The notes under the pieces are model-generated. The model was not told where the DNA came from, made no database searches, and saw only the letters and a program-made list of their open reading frames with translations. A stretch of 64,000 nucleotides of DNA from Phymatolithon calcareum (lineage: Eukaryota > Rhodophyta > Florideophyceae > Hapalidiales). Where the stretch lies: positions 1,612,001 to 1,676,000 of the forward strand of contig OZ345366.1 of assembly GCA_977006965.1 (NCBI GenBank), read 5' to 3'. Of the stretch, positions 32,014 through 42,938 are shown piece by piece (the first letter of the stretch is position 1; every line of letters begins with the position of its first letter). A program made the translations under genes and the position numbers.

Positions 32014-32975
32014 CATCAAGACTGGAGACTCTCGTATCTTGAGGTAAGCATGAATAACAAGGGTTTTACGGACGACACGGCCAAAGCAAGATTTCGAAAT
32101 GATGCAGGATGCATACATAAGCTTCGGGAGCTTGGAGTGAATGTTCGAGGATTCAAACCGGAGACTTGCATCAGGATTTTTAAGTCGCTAATTATCCCGA
32201 ACTGGGAGTATGCGCTGCACCTGAATCCAATGACAAATCGATTGCTCTCAGCAATCGAGTCGGCAGAGGGCTTTTTCTACAAAAATGCTTTCGGAAAATA
32301 TGCCGAACACCGCCGGGACCGAATGCGAGTTCTGTGCCGACTGGGACCACAGAAGATGAGGAGACGCCATCAGGCAGAAAGGTTAGCCTGGCAAGACACA
32401 AAAAGCGCCTTGAAGAAACAGAAGAGTACTTTGGAAGAGATGAGGACATAGCGGAAACAATAAAGTATATTGAATATCTCAAAATTTATGAAGACTTGCG
32501 GCATGCCCTTCAGAAAGCCCAGGAGGGATCTGTCACGAAGAAGAGGAGTAGAGAAGAAATAATTAAGGTATGGGAAAAGGAAGCAGAAGGCAGATCAATG
32601 AAGATTCCTATTGAAGGCAAGCTACCAGGGATCCTTTACATATGGGAAAGAAAAACACCTTTAAGGTGCCTAAGGTTGACATTCAACCGAGCACCCCTTT
32701 GGAGAAAATAAGTATTGGGTGCCTTCTATGGAATTACCGTCGTGATCGAACTAGTCGCATTACAACGTACTCTAGCGGTGTCGAAGATGAGTACAGAAAT
32801 TGAGTTTTAGTGCAAGAGACTCACAGGAGCTCTTGTTGGGAGAGAATTACGAATCAGGAACATTTTGAGTAGCCAGAGGACTTTGCCTTAGAGAATATCA
32901 CAAGAGCTGCCCCGTTACTCTAAGGTGAGGCTTTGGGAGCTCTCAAAATAAAATCATTAAATATCGGCCCCTCCG
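32014..32975 (+). mobile_element. LINE family 1, 3' copy on plus strand
   Basis: Post-RT region of family 1 ('GCIHKLRELGVNVRGFKPET', 'FYKNAFGKYAEHRRDRMRVL', 'SMKIPIEGKLPGILYIWERK', 'FNRAPLWRK'). It has a frameshift near 32380 and stops after 'LWRK'. The 3' end is 'gggagctctcaaaataaaat' at about 32938-32957. It is close to the intact 21.2-kb copy but clearly dead. Confidence 0.85.
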
Positions 32976-33439
32976 CAGGGTTGAGTTAAACCTTGACTTA
33001 GACTTCTATTCTATTTGCCCTTAGACCACCCCTCAATTTGATGATCTTGGTTCATAGCCTCTGCAATTCTTTCGCTGACCTCGCTGTCGCCCTAACTATG
33101 CCCACCTGCCAATCCGGAAAAGCATTGCCTTAGATTTATGGACTTTCTATTACACTTATGAACGTCAAGAGACTAATTTACAGGTCGGATTCACGCGGCG
33201 CGCTAGATTTGCCTTGCGAAAAAATCTGGCAGCGGTGATGGAACGTCTGACGTACATCTGCGAGTCGAGGGTGCCGTCTCGTCTTGAAATCACCCGATTG
33301 ATGTGCTTAAATGTTGATCCACATCTACCAATCGTCCCGCGAGCTCGAGAGCGACGGCATCAAAAATCGCGCTATTTTAGTAGTTTTGATCATCAACTGA
33401 AAAAGAAAATCATGGCAAAACCGATAGGCACCGCCTGGA
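32976..33439. other. 3' flank of MED15-like gene C
   Basis: No gene recognised. The plus ORF at 33214-33522 runs antisense into the MED15-like C terminus and is a shadow. Confidence 0.4.
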
Positions 33440-36195
33440 CTATCGATTACCACGAACATCTCTATCGACGACACATTCCGCCTCATGGGCCCATGCGTCC
33501 AGAATCACAGTCAAGCCTATAACACTACCCGGCGCATGCGTAAGTGATCTCTTGAATCTGTCCCGAATATCGCCTATTACACCAGCCAACCCAAGCTGCG
33601 GACGCTCAAAACCAAAAGTAACTTCCCCTTCGGAAGGATACCCACTTGGTACTGTCAGGAAAAGCTTTGGAAGTTTGATTTCCTCAATTAGAAGCTGGCA
33701 CGAGACAATGAGACGACCAAACTCCTCCGACAACTCGACGCTCATGTACGGATGCAGGGCTTGTACAGCCCGAATGTCCATTTCCACAGTGTATTTCAAC
33801 GACTTGTTGTGTACATTCTCTCTTTTGGGTTTCTTCGGAAAATGCATGCCGTGCTCCGTGGACACCTTGTACACTGTCTTCGCGATAACAACTTCTCCTT
33901 CACCACTGCGATTTTGACTGTCGAGGCTGTAATTGGACTTCTTCCTCACTGATGGGACTCCAGGAGAAGATCCAGTGCCCGTCTCTTGAACGTAATCTGC
34001 TCCTTGGTGCAAGCCCGAAAGGTCACTCTCCATTCGTCGCGCATCCATCATCCTCGGCCTTTCAACAAGGGCAAATTGTGTGCCTGGAGCTTGTGGCGTC
34101 GAGTGCAAGTCCTGTAATTCGCTTCCATGCTCACCAGGACGGCAACTCGTACTGAGCCGAGCATATTGCTGAGCAGGTGCACTGCGCCGCGGATCTTCGT
34201 CTTGTGGGGCTTTCTCCACGGCATGCAGTGGCGGCGAGTCCCGTCGTTTTTTGCGAGGATTCTCTTCCTGGGTTGAATCACTGCTGCGCTTTTGCACGAA
34301 GTGCTGCGGTCCCGATGAACGGTTTCGGTCTTGCAATGCTTTCCTTGTTCGCGCAATAACAAGCCTGCTGAAATTGTCAACTAGGATGAGCCGCCTTTTT
34401 GTTACACGAGGAGGTACCGCAAGTGAGCGTTCGAGATCAGCAATATATAGACAGTAAGCCAAACGTTCCCTGAAGATTTCTTGTTTCGCAGGTTGTCGAG
34501 CATCTACCAGGATTTCAGCGAACGGTGCCATCTCATGGAGATCAGCTCGATACTTGTCTTGTAAGAGTTTGATCTCTGTCCAGATATGTTCATCGGAAGG
34601 AGCGGCAATGTCCCGCTTGTCGGACAGGAGTATGCCCTGTGCTGCTGCTTCATTCACAGCCATACGTCTAACGCTTTGTTCCTCGGTTTGAATCGCCGTT
34701 CCCAGGCTTGATTGACCACGTCCTCGGGGCAGTGCTGCTTTGGATTCATTGCTAGGGCTTCCTGGATGAAAATCAGCTCGTTTTTCTCCCTCCGAATTGA
34801 ATTTTTGGATTCCATTTGTATTAGAAGCGTCAAGTGTCCTCGCTGCACCAACTGCGGTAGTTTGAACGCCAGTGATAGAAGCCGTCTGTCCTTGAGTTAT
34901 CTTTGCAGTATTGATTTTTGGCTGGGCTTTTGTAGGTGTTATTGATGTCTTCGCGCGACCTTCCCGGGAGCTTCCTGGACCGAGTTTGACCTTCGATGAG
35001 CGTTGCAGGTTACTCTGCGAGAGAAGATCTTCAGTTGCCATCGTTTCAATAGCAGCTGTGCTTTTGACTTCTGTATTTAAAGTATGTTGTCCTCTGCTTT
35101 CTTTTCGTGACTCGATTCTTGCCCGAGGTGTTGATCGTTCATTGCTTTTCTTCGCGCGACCTCTGTCCGTGCAATTTGCCGCAGTACTTGATCCACCTAG
35201 AGCACGCAGCTTAGAAACCATTGGAATTTTCTAAATCAGCGACGAGGCAATGGGGATGAGATTAGAAAAACAACCACGTGTGAAACGCAGATAGAGAACA
35301 AAGGGTAAAAGAACGAGCACTACATACCTTGGATGCTGCTGCTTTGGGAGGCTGCATTTGGTGCATCTGTAGTTGCTGCTTCGGCATCATGATGCTCTGA
35401 TCAGGAGGCATTTTTTCGTCAGGGAGCTGTTCATTGTGCTGCTGCTGCAGCAATACCGTTGGCGGAGGATACATTAAATTCGTATCATGCGCCATTTGCG
35501 CATGAGTATGGACGAGCTGCTCATGTGCATGACTGTGCATCGTTGGGGCATTTCCTGCCAGGAGTGCCTCCAGCTTCTCATACTCACGTTGCTCCAGGTC
35601 TGTCCATATCTGCTGCCCATTTTGCACCTGGGTTTGTACGATCTGGGGCTCCTGAGGATCTCGCTGCCCTTCCGCTTCTAAGCAGTTCGAATTGTTTTGC
35701 TGTGCGTCCCTTTGTTGCTGAAAAAATTGCTGGTGCTGAACTTGCGAATGGTGAGGATTGAATGTCATGTTCCCGTTTTCGTCATGCTGCCGATCTCCAG
35801 CTTGATACTGAGGAATTGTCTCGAGGTGGAGGGTCTGTTCCTGTGCAGCGGTCGCTATCGGCTGGTCTTCAAATTGACAGAATATACGCGCCCTGTCACT
35901 TGACAGGCGAGACAGATACTCATCTCTACTCTTTGCTGACTTAAAGATTCGATGTTCGAATTCGCAGACTCTCACAGAAAGAGTCCTTGCGGCGGCCATT
36001 GAGTAGGGTTTTTCATCTATTGAGAAAGCAAATTAGAGCAGCAATATATTAGTCCACAGTCCGATCACGAAAACATTTGCACAGACTGCTAGACTTACTT
36101 TTCAACAGGGCGTAGATCTTTCGACAGACGTGAACACGGTCTGCATGCGCCAAGGGTCGGGTCCAGTCGCAATCGCCCAACGAGTGATCTGTCAT
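33440..36195 (-). CDS. MED15: MED15-like protein C, full length (Mediator tail subunit)
   Basis: Three exons (minus): 36099-36195, 35328-36016 and 33440-35230. Introns are 82 and 97 bp, GT..AG and phase-consistent, giving 858 aa. KIX-type domain ~residues 9-75: 'CDWTRPLAHADRVHVCRKIY', 'MAAARTLSVRVCEFEHRIFK', 'SAKSRDEYLSRLS'. A Gln/His/Met-rich stretch (~100-255) and a basic Ser/Lys-rich region follow. A block shared with A comes next ('LLQDKYRADLHEMAPFAE'...'CLYIADLERS'). The C-terminal ~140 residues look like the MED15 C-terminal fold: 'LPKLFLTVPSGYP' at 782, 'FKRSLTHAPGSVIGLTVILD' and a terminal 'AW' (W842). Mediator tail MED15 binds transcription activators through KIX and joins Mediator through its C terminus. 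Symbol given by family resemblance. It is the only intact member of the A-B-C group here. Confidence 0.8.
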
Positions 36196-36306
36196 GGTTG
36201 CACATAAAGAGCAACAAGATTTTCGATGATAGTCAGAGGACTCTTAGGCACAATGGGATGAGGTTGGTGATAATGACTCGATGATGAAGAAGGCCAGAAA
36301 ACCGCG

Positions 36307-36315
36307 TATTATATA
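36307..36315 (-). promoter_or_regulatory. TATA-like element of MED15-like gene C
   Basis: The minus strand reads TATATAATA about 115 bp upstream of ATG 36195, matching the spacing of the gene A and B elements. Confidence 0.4.
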
Positions 36316-36689
36316 GGCGTTTGCGGCGCAGTGATGAGGATTCCGTATGCCCTACAGTCTTCACATTTGGTAGCACTTGGGACTTGGACTTGGTAAATGA
36401 ATTTATGGTGAGGTGCAGCTCGTTGTACGTGGCAAGCAGGTGCAGTGCGGTCAGAATTTATTAAAGCGCATAGTAGAGAAGTGTGGGCAACACGCATCAT
36501 TTTCGTTGCTGCGAAGATTTCATGCCCTCGCGTAAGAACTTCTCGCCCCAAATTGAAAGAAAAGTTCACGTCAGAAGTGCAGAATATAGGCCATAGGCAG
36601 AAGCCACCGTCGCTTCAATCGCATTTGAATTTAATACCACCTCGCACGTGCCCTTACCTCTCTCGAAGAGTATTGCGGGTATTTCCTCG
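36316..36689. other. Intergenic, nothing recognised
   Basis: 5' flank of gene C up to the LINE family-4 remnant. I see no other feature. Confidence 0.4.
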
Positions 36690-38080
36690 ATATGACAGGA
36701 AACTATATTGAGCAAAACAGTACCGATAGAGCGACGCGTTGGGCCAGGGAGATTGGCATGACGTTGAACATGAACAAGGGAAAAGCGATGTCCTTATCTA
36801 CCCCGAACTATTCAGGTGAAAGTTCCGGCCGGGAAACGTGGAGCTCCATAAATAACAACGGAGTAACCCCAACCCCGCCGTCGCTGGATTTCCAAGAAAT
36901 CTTGCGAATTTTAGCGGATTTGATACAGGCCGGTTATGATAACCGGTCCGGCTTCCCGTGCACCTGTGCGTCACAGGAAGGAGCCAAGAGTTCAGTCAGG
37001 AATTTTTCCCCGCTACATTGCAGGGTTTTTTGAAATTACAAGAGCTGTGCTCCGGTCTCCGCATGGGAGAAGACTATCACCTTCTGGTTGTATGGTAGTA
37101 CATGGATTCCGCCCTGTGTGGTGTGCCGCAACGCCCCAGGAAGCTGGGAGAGAAGACATAAGGAAATGAAAGAAGGCAGAGAGATGATTAGCTACCGTGA
37201 ACGTCCTAAATGGTTTCCAACCGGACATCCCTTTGAAGGACGGCGAATGAAGATTGGCTGCATAGCGATATGGATGTTAAGCTGGACCATGTTCTGCATC
37301 TTGTGCAGCTTCGGCAGCTGCTGTGACATCAACCACTCGTATCTGTTAAGGTCTACTAGAGCCGTAAGGATGCGGAGTTGTTCTATCAGCTTCGAGAAAT
37401 CCCGCAGTAAAAGAAAGAAAGAAAGAGAGTCACTGAACACGCATCTCTTTCAAGAAAATCCAATGCGAAGGGAATCATCCAGGGTCTTATTCAACGCCAG
37501 TGGATAGCCACAATGAAGAATACATCAATGTACAAAACCATTTTGCAATACAGGTGGGTGTACGCCCTGCACCTTACTCAGTGGACGAAATCCGTACAGC
37601 AGCAAATCGATCAGGCAGAAGGCATGTTCTACTCCCTCATACTCGTACGCTTCGCACACGGCCTTCAGGAGGATCCAACCACGAGAATATAATGAGCGAA
37701 AATCCAAACCCCGTAGTCCAAATCAAGTCGAGAAAACACAGACTTTGGGCAGTCAAATGGTTTTTCGGCCGCTTCCCTCCGCGAAATCCCTAGGCATATA
37801 TCGACAGCTACGACGAACTAGCAGCGATGCTGCTGGAAACCATTCAACGCAACCTAGCGCAGCCACAGATGAATGATATAACAGAAGAGGAAGTGGAACA
37901 AGCGATGGACTAACTAATGATGCTAGAAAACGAGATGCAAGAGGAGATGATGATGTGATGAGGGAGGCGATATGCTGTAGTCTTCCCTAGAAGGGTTACA
38001 GCGCAATGCGAAGCTGCTCTGGTGTCGGCGTGCGCCGTCGTTGAGGGCTTCTAAAATAAAAACCTACAATTTACCCCCCT
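36690..38080 (+). mobile_element. LINE family 4, degenerate copy with RT remnants and FGRFP module
   Basis: RT motif-6-like sequence 'TRWAREIGMTLNMNKGKAMS' (about 36730-36790) is followed by a region equivalent to the post-RT domain ('RWVYALHLTQWTKSVQQQID', 'QAEGMFYS' at about 37548-37640). Then comes the module ORF (37692 onward, 'HRLWAVKWFFGRFPPRNP' then a stop). The 3' end 'ggcttctaaaataaaaacct' is at about 38047. It links the family-4 module to an RT, showing that the 430-875 ORF is a retrotransposon product. Internal deletions and stops make it non-functional. Confidence 0.75.
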
Positions 38081-38089
38081 CCATTTCAG

Positions 38090-38725
38090 ATGCGGATCTA
38101 CGCACTAGGGTGCCCCCTGTAAGACACGCTATATCCATCTGTAAACGCATCTCTCCGACCATGGGTCGAAGCTTCCACACTCAGCCTGCCCACAGCATCT
38201 CACCGTCACTCACCGTTTCTTCTTCGGCCTGCACCACTGCGATTTCTCTGTCAATGCCGCGTTCAAACCGCGCGCGATTTCCGCTTTCGATGTAAGCGCG
38301 AAGAAAAACCAGCGCGACGTCGACGCTGGAGGACGATCTGCCTGCTCATGGCTCTATTCCACCTCGTCTCCGCTGCGTGCGGCAGTCTTGGCGCCGAGAA
38401 GGCTTACCATCTCGCCAAAAGCCCAGTTTCTGGGACGAAGAATGTGGAACGCGACCCTTCGCTAGGACTGGATGAAATCGGAGGTCTTTTTGGGCGACCC
38501 TTTGCACCAAACTTCTTTTTTGCCGTAGTCGGCGCCGTAATCCCATCGGCTTTTTGCGCTTAGTCCTATTACGCTGGCCACTGTGAAATGCACTTTTCTA
38601 GTTGCGGCCCAACACGCACGGCGCTGCTGCACACATTGTGCCCCTGACATTGGACGCTGCAAAAGCCCATCGCGCCGTTCCCATCTGAGCTGCAGCACTG
38701 AACACGCTCGCTGAAAGGATTCCTT
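38090..38725 (+). pseudogene. TTI1 pseudogene (N-terminal part)
   Basis: DNA-level match to the first ~640 bp of the TTI1 gene at 59991-59350 (opposite strand). It begins at the ATG. Examples are 'catgggtcgaagctt', 'cacagcatctcaccgtc' and the translated 'VSAACGSLGAEKAYHLAKSP' against 'VSATCGCLGAEDAYDLIRRP'; 'DEIGGLFGRPFAP' against 'DDIGGLFGRPSAP'. Several in-frame stops (one near codon 11, another after 'PSAFCA') and indels kill it. It starts directly after a LINE family-4 3' end, and the alignment start supports ATG 59991 as the real TTI1 start. Confidence 0.88.
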
Positions 38726-40680
38726 CACGTGTCGGGGCCGTGTGTGTGCCAGTCATTCTGCCAAAATATAATTCTAAAACAGTTGATGCGGCTCTCGTCG
38801 CCTTTCAAAGCTATAACATGGTCGCAGCTTTACGCAACCTGATCATTCCCCTAAGTTTTGTTAACAGGCCAAGAAGATTTTGCACCGCCAAGGTGTGTTG
38901 CCTTCTTGGCAGTGTTTACTACGAAGAAGAAGGACGTGGCAGATGATGGATACTCGAGTTGGAGAAGATGGAGACTAGTGAAGCAGTTGCGATAAGGGAG
39001 CGTTATTGTTACACAGGGGGGATATGTGATGTTTTATTCTGAAAGATCTCAAAACCTTAATTTGAGTAACAGGGTCGCTTCTCGTTCTTCCAAACTCTGT
39101 CCTCCTGAAACAGGGAAGTTTACTGGAGCCAGACTTATGCTGACCTTGACAGCATGAAATAAAAAACATACAATCCTCCCACTGGTGAAGCCGTAAGCAG
39201 GCACGCCAAGCCGGCTGCTCTCATGTGTAAAGTAGAGCTCCTCAACGTGCTATACTTTCTGCGTTCTCGTCATCGCCAACGTGGTGTCGGACTTACCCTT
39301 CTCCTGTTATTCGTTCTACTTTCTGACCTTTTTTGTGGCAATATTGACGCTGTCCGCGTCGCTAGGCAGGTCCATGAATCTCGCAAGACTGCGAACTGTT
39401 CGGACTCCTCCATTGTCGTTTCTGGTCGAGAAGCACTACGTGCTCAACTGCAATGATAAGGGATGATTGCACTTTCTTACGGGTTTTCCCCATAGTGTCG
39501 GCACGGGGACATGGCCTGTTGATTCCATTCCCGCTTTGTGAATGGTGACTGGTACGAGATAAAACTACTTGGCCACCAAGTTTCGGTTGGTGGATCGCAC
39601 TCCTGGGACTACACGTGTTAGTGCGAGACAATATTTTTGTTGGATTAACAAGATTACTACTGTCCCAATCTGCTTGTAGCGAAACCACAGCAAAGCCAGC
39701 TGTTGCCGTACAGTATTAGGTGTGTTTACTGAGGGCTTTTTCAAAAATAAACAACTAAACAGTTGCTAAAACAGTTTTGTGTCGCGCTAACACTTGTCTC
39801 ACGAAGACTCGTACTCATCTCATTGGTGAAGTAGCATGGGCTAACGCCCCGTAACAAGTACACGTTTTTCGGTCCCAACGTTGCCCTTCGGCACAACCTC
39901 CCTTCTACTACAGATAGCTTAATGAACAAAATTTGCAATTTCAATGAACACAAAAAACTTTTAGCAAACCATCGATGCGGGGACGAAGAAGAATGTCCTA
40001 CGCGTGGAGGCACAATGACGCACAATGAAACATGTGTACTATCCAGCTTGACCAGAGCCTCGTTTCGCCGCACGACGATCCGTTTCTCAGAGGACGAAAG
40101 TGAAGCAGAGGATGTTATATTTGAGAATGGCGCGGAGGAAGAAGTCTGTCTAGACTCAGAAGACAATAGAACTGACATTTTGACCGTATGCTTAGCGAGC
40201 GACATCACTGGAGAGGAAATATCTCTCTCAACCATAATGGAATAAGAAAACGAACGAAGAAACAATACAGGCAGTGAACAAGTTATTAGTGTTTGAGCAC
40301 TTAATGTCGGAGGAGACAAAAGTCTGACAAAACTCTCTTAGGAAAGAGAGCATGCCACACGGTGAGCTGCTCTGATCTCTGCGAGCGCTGCTGTTGAGGA
40401 AAAATTTGTAATTTCCTTCTGACATAAATAATGCAGCTGATTGATACGAAACTTGTGCAATACTTTCGAGTACTGTTTATCCGCTCATGGTCCATGAAAA
40501 TAGTACATCGAACGTGTGGTAGAATTATCAGACACGATGCTGACACTGCTGGAAGGCGTGAGTGCCGAGCTCTAATTCGTAATGAAATGGATTTAATGAG
40601 AAAGTACCATGTCTCCCAACTCGAGGAAAGTCGGCACCTTTCCAAGCACATTCTAGTAGCATTGAAAATTCAGCTTCCTT
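38726..40680. other. Decayed repeats, no confident gene
   Basis: A family-1 LINE 3' scrap lies at 39030-39090 (minus), and a diverged repeat copy at 39933-40095 (see 20654). Plus ORFs 39922-40245 (acidic) and 40431-40682 have no recognised motif. Confidence 0.4.
39030..39090 (-). mobile_element. LINE family 1, 3'-tail scrap
   Basis: 'gttttattctgaaagatctc' followed by 'aatttgagtaacagggtcgc' matches the reverse of the family-1 3' terminus. Confidence 0.55.
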
Positions 40681-40803
40681 AATCGGAATTACATAGAATC
40701 ACTTCAATTGCTCTAGCCACGTCCATCTCTTCTGTAGGGGTCCATGTAAGCTTCTTCAGGATTCTGCCGAGTTCCAATTCTCTGTTCACTTTAATTCTCC
40801 TTG
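40681..40803 (-). mobile_element. Possible diverged LINE module fragment
   Basis: The minus frame 'ELELGRILKKLTWTPTEEMD' 'VARAIEVILCNSD' then stop resembles the tail half of the FGRFP module (Leu/Glu helix, T-x-E-E, then an A-[IL] helix). The FGRFP core is not visible, so this is tentative. Confidence 0.3.
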
Positions 40804-40844
40804 GGGTTACACCTCCGGAGAGTCATCAGAACCACAACATTCAT

Positions 40845-41139
40845 CCCACCTGTGGTATAGTGGTAAAACTGCCTCCGCGCACCTGTGCGCATATTTCGGT
40901 ATGATACAGGCAGGAATGTTGAGGTCGCCGGTTCGAGTCCTGTCACAAGCAAGAATTGAATTAACGTTCCGCAAAGGGCACACGGATGTCGCCGTGGAGT
41001 GGTGTGCAGCAGTACTAGCGCGAAGCAGATACGCGAGTACCAGGAATGGATCCATATCAGGAACATTTAGAGGACCCCTAGATGTTGAATAGTGTACACT
41101 TTGTGTAATTCGAATAACCTGCAATAAACAAACAAACAA
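40845..41139 (+). mobile_element. Complete tRNA-derived SINE with 11-bp TSD
   Basis: 295 bp between perfect ACAACATTCAT repeats (40834-40844, 41140-41150). The head has A box 'TGGTATAGTGG' and B box 'GGTTCGAGTCC' with longer than tRNA spacing. The body includes 'cgcgaagcagatacgcgagt'. The end has 'ggaacatttagaggacccct' and an (AAAC)n tail. This is the reference copy for partial relatives at 10670-10800, 11014-11220 and 13005-13035. The copies differ enough to imply an old family with at least one younger member. Confidence 0.9.
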
Positions 41140-41316
41140 ACAACATTCATACCCATGAAACCTTGTTGCCACACCTGTTCTCGCAGGAGGAGGCATACTG
41201 CTTTTCTCACATATCTTGTATTTTGACAGCAGGGAGTTGTCCGCATTGCCCTGCCGAGCATCTCGATTGCAGCCGAAATGCACGTGTATCCGTCATCTCT
41301 GTTTCCCCGCAATTTG

Positions 41317-41363
41317 CGAGAAATCTTTGCGCTTTGCGGCCCTCAAAGCGCAAAGATTTCTCG
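41317..41363. repeat. Perfect 20-bp inverted repeat, 7-bp loop
   Basis: CGAGAAATCTTTGCGCTTTG and its exact reverse complement surround 'cggccct'. It lies about 310 bp upstream of the seven-TM gene start. It could be a cruciform-forming site, an RNA hairpin in a 5' leader or a snap-back duplication. Confidence 0.9.
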
Positions 41364-41675
41364 GGTTTCTGGATTCCTGGTTTTTGGGATGTTCAGCAGT
41401 ACTGACGGACGCATATTCGCTGGGGTTATCATGACTATATTGCAACAGACATAGTTCCGGTCTACCACTTTGACTGTACACGGCAACCTGCCAATCCTCC
41501 ATTTTCTATTGCCAACTGAGCAAGCCTAACTAATCGCAGACCACTTCGCAATCACTGCCGTAAACTTTTGCCCTCGCAAGGTCACTGTTCCCGACCTGCT
41601 CTCGGACGAAATCACGAAGCTATCCGCTTTTCGCGACTCAGCGATTTTCTTGCAGCTACAGCACACTTTAGCGCT

Positions 41676-42938
41676 ATGGGACCCTTGCCTGTGAACTATC
41701 GCGTACTTTCAACCACCGCCGACACCGCCGTGGGCGGCTCACGAGCCGCGCTGAGCTGGTCCACCATTCTGGCATTTACGTCCATCTTGGTTGCAGCCAT
41801 GCAGGGCACTCTTGTTATGGAGTCTGCAGATCCGTGTCGGATTTCGTATCGCAAGCTGCGCTTTCTTCTTGGGTTGGAAGCTGCAGAGGTTGCGGTGATA
41901 TTAGCGTCCGAAGTGGTTTCATTCGTAAAACTACGAAGGGCTCTTGCGACGCGGTTGGAGTGGTTGCAGTTTGCGGCGCCCTGTATTCTGGTGATCGGTC
42001 TTATCGAAATCATACTGGATGTTTGCTTCACATTGGACTGCGCAATGAAATCTCGCCTCGAATGGGTACCGTTCTCGGCGTCTGGTCGCAATGATGATGG
42101 TACGAGCCGGAAACAATGGGAGGCACTGTGCCTGATTTTTACAGCAGGATGCTCAATTGTGCTTGTTGGGTGGCGGCAGCGGTGGTGGCTGGTGTCCACG
42201 CCAGTGACGGAACACGTGGCAAGAAAAGCCAGCGAACAAAACGTACCGTTAAGCGTTGGAGTGATGGGGTTCTGTGTTGCTTGGGGACTGCTGATATCTG
42301 TTGGTATGCTGGCTTTCATTGCTCTGCGAGCCTGGTTTTCGGAAGTGCGAGATTTTGACGATTTAGTGCAAATGTTGCGGCCAATTCGGTACAGAAAAAC
42401 TTTAATATTTGACTCTGATCCAAGGATTTCTCATTTGGTCCACAGAGAACCGACGCCAGAGTTGCGATCGCAGCAGAAGCTAATTGGGCACCTGTGCCGT
42501 GGGGCGCTTAACGGAGCGCATGCAAACATAGACGACGATACACTTGATTGGCAGCTGAACTCTGCGCCCCTTCATGTTGGAAATGCAGTTGTGGGTGAGG
42601 ACAAGGTCGAAATTTACGACAACGAAATTGCAAGCACATCTGTAACACATATATGGTTGCTGGTGATGGAGCACATTTCAATTGTTCCGTTACTCTTTTC
42701 TGTGCTTGTTGCTGTGGCACAGCTATGGAACAAGATGGACGCACACACATTTAATGCAGTTAAAGAGCTGGCAGATGTGGTTATTGTAGTGGCGTTCGTC
42801 GAGATTGCCATTGGAATCAAGTCTCTGCTGTGGAGCGTGCATGGGGGTGGGGATGACGATGCGGATATTCCGTATAGTGATGATCCAAGCGTGATACAAT
42901 GGGTACAGAACGCGGAAAGTGAATCTTCTAGTCGATAG
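41676..42938 (+). CDS. Seven-TM membrane protein, uncharacterised
   Basis: 420 aa from ATG 41676 (MGPLPVNYRV); the open frame extends upstream without another in-frame ATG. Family not recognised. Hydrophobic segments lie at about residues 28-48, 64-84, 98-118, 149-166, 193-218, 326-350 and 365-386. A long hydrophilic loop (~219-325) between TM5 and TM6 is rich in charged residues ('RPIRYRKTLIFDSDPRISHL'). The C-terminal tail is acidic (GGGDDDADIPYSDD) and ends in Ser-rich sequence. TM helices contain conserved-looking Glu residues (E68, E71, E111, E375). It has no signal peptide and no introns, so a channel, receptor or transporter role cannot be distinguished. It has even codon use and no stop over 1.26 kb, unlike its flanks. 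Confidence 0.65.
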   Translation: MGPLPVNYRVLSTTADTAVGGSRAALSWSTILAFTSILVAAMQGTLVMESADPCRISYRKLRFLLGLEAAEVAVILASEVVSFVKLRRALATRLEWLQFAAPCILVIGLIEIILDVCFTLDCAMKSRLEWVPFSASGRNDDGTSRKQWEALCLIFTAGCSIVLVGWRQRWWLVSTPVTEHVARKASEQNVPLSVGVMGFCVAWGLLISVGMLAFIALRAWFSEVRDFDDLVQMLRPIRYRKTLIFDSDPRISHLVHREPTPELRSQQKLIGHLCRGALNGAHANIDDDTLDWQLNSAPLHVGNAVVGEDKVEIYDNEIASTSVTHIWLLVMEHISIVPLLFSVLVAVAQLWNKMDAHTFNAVKELADVVIVVAFVEIAIGIKSLLWSVHGGGDDDADIPYSDDPSVIQWVQNAESESSSR

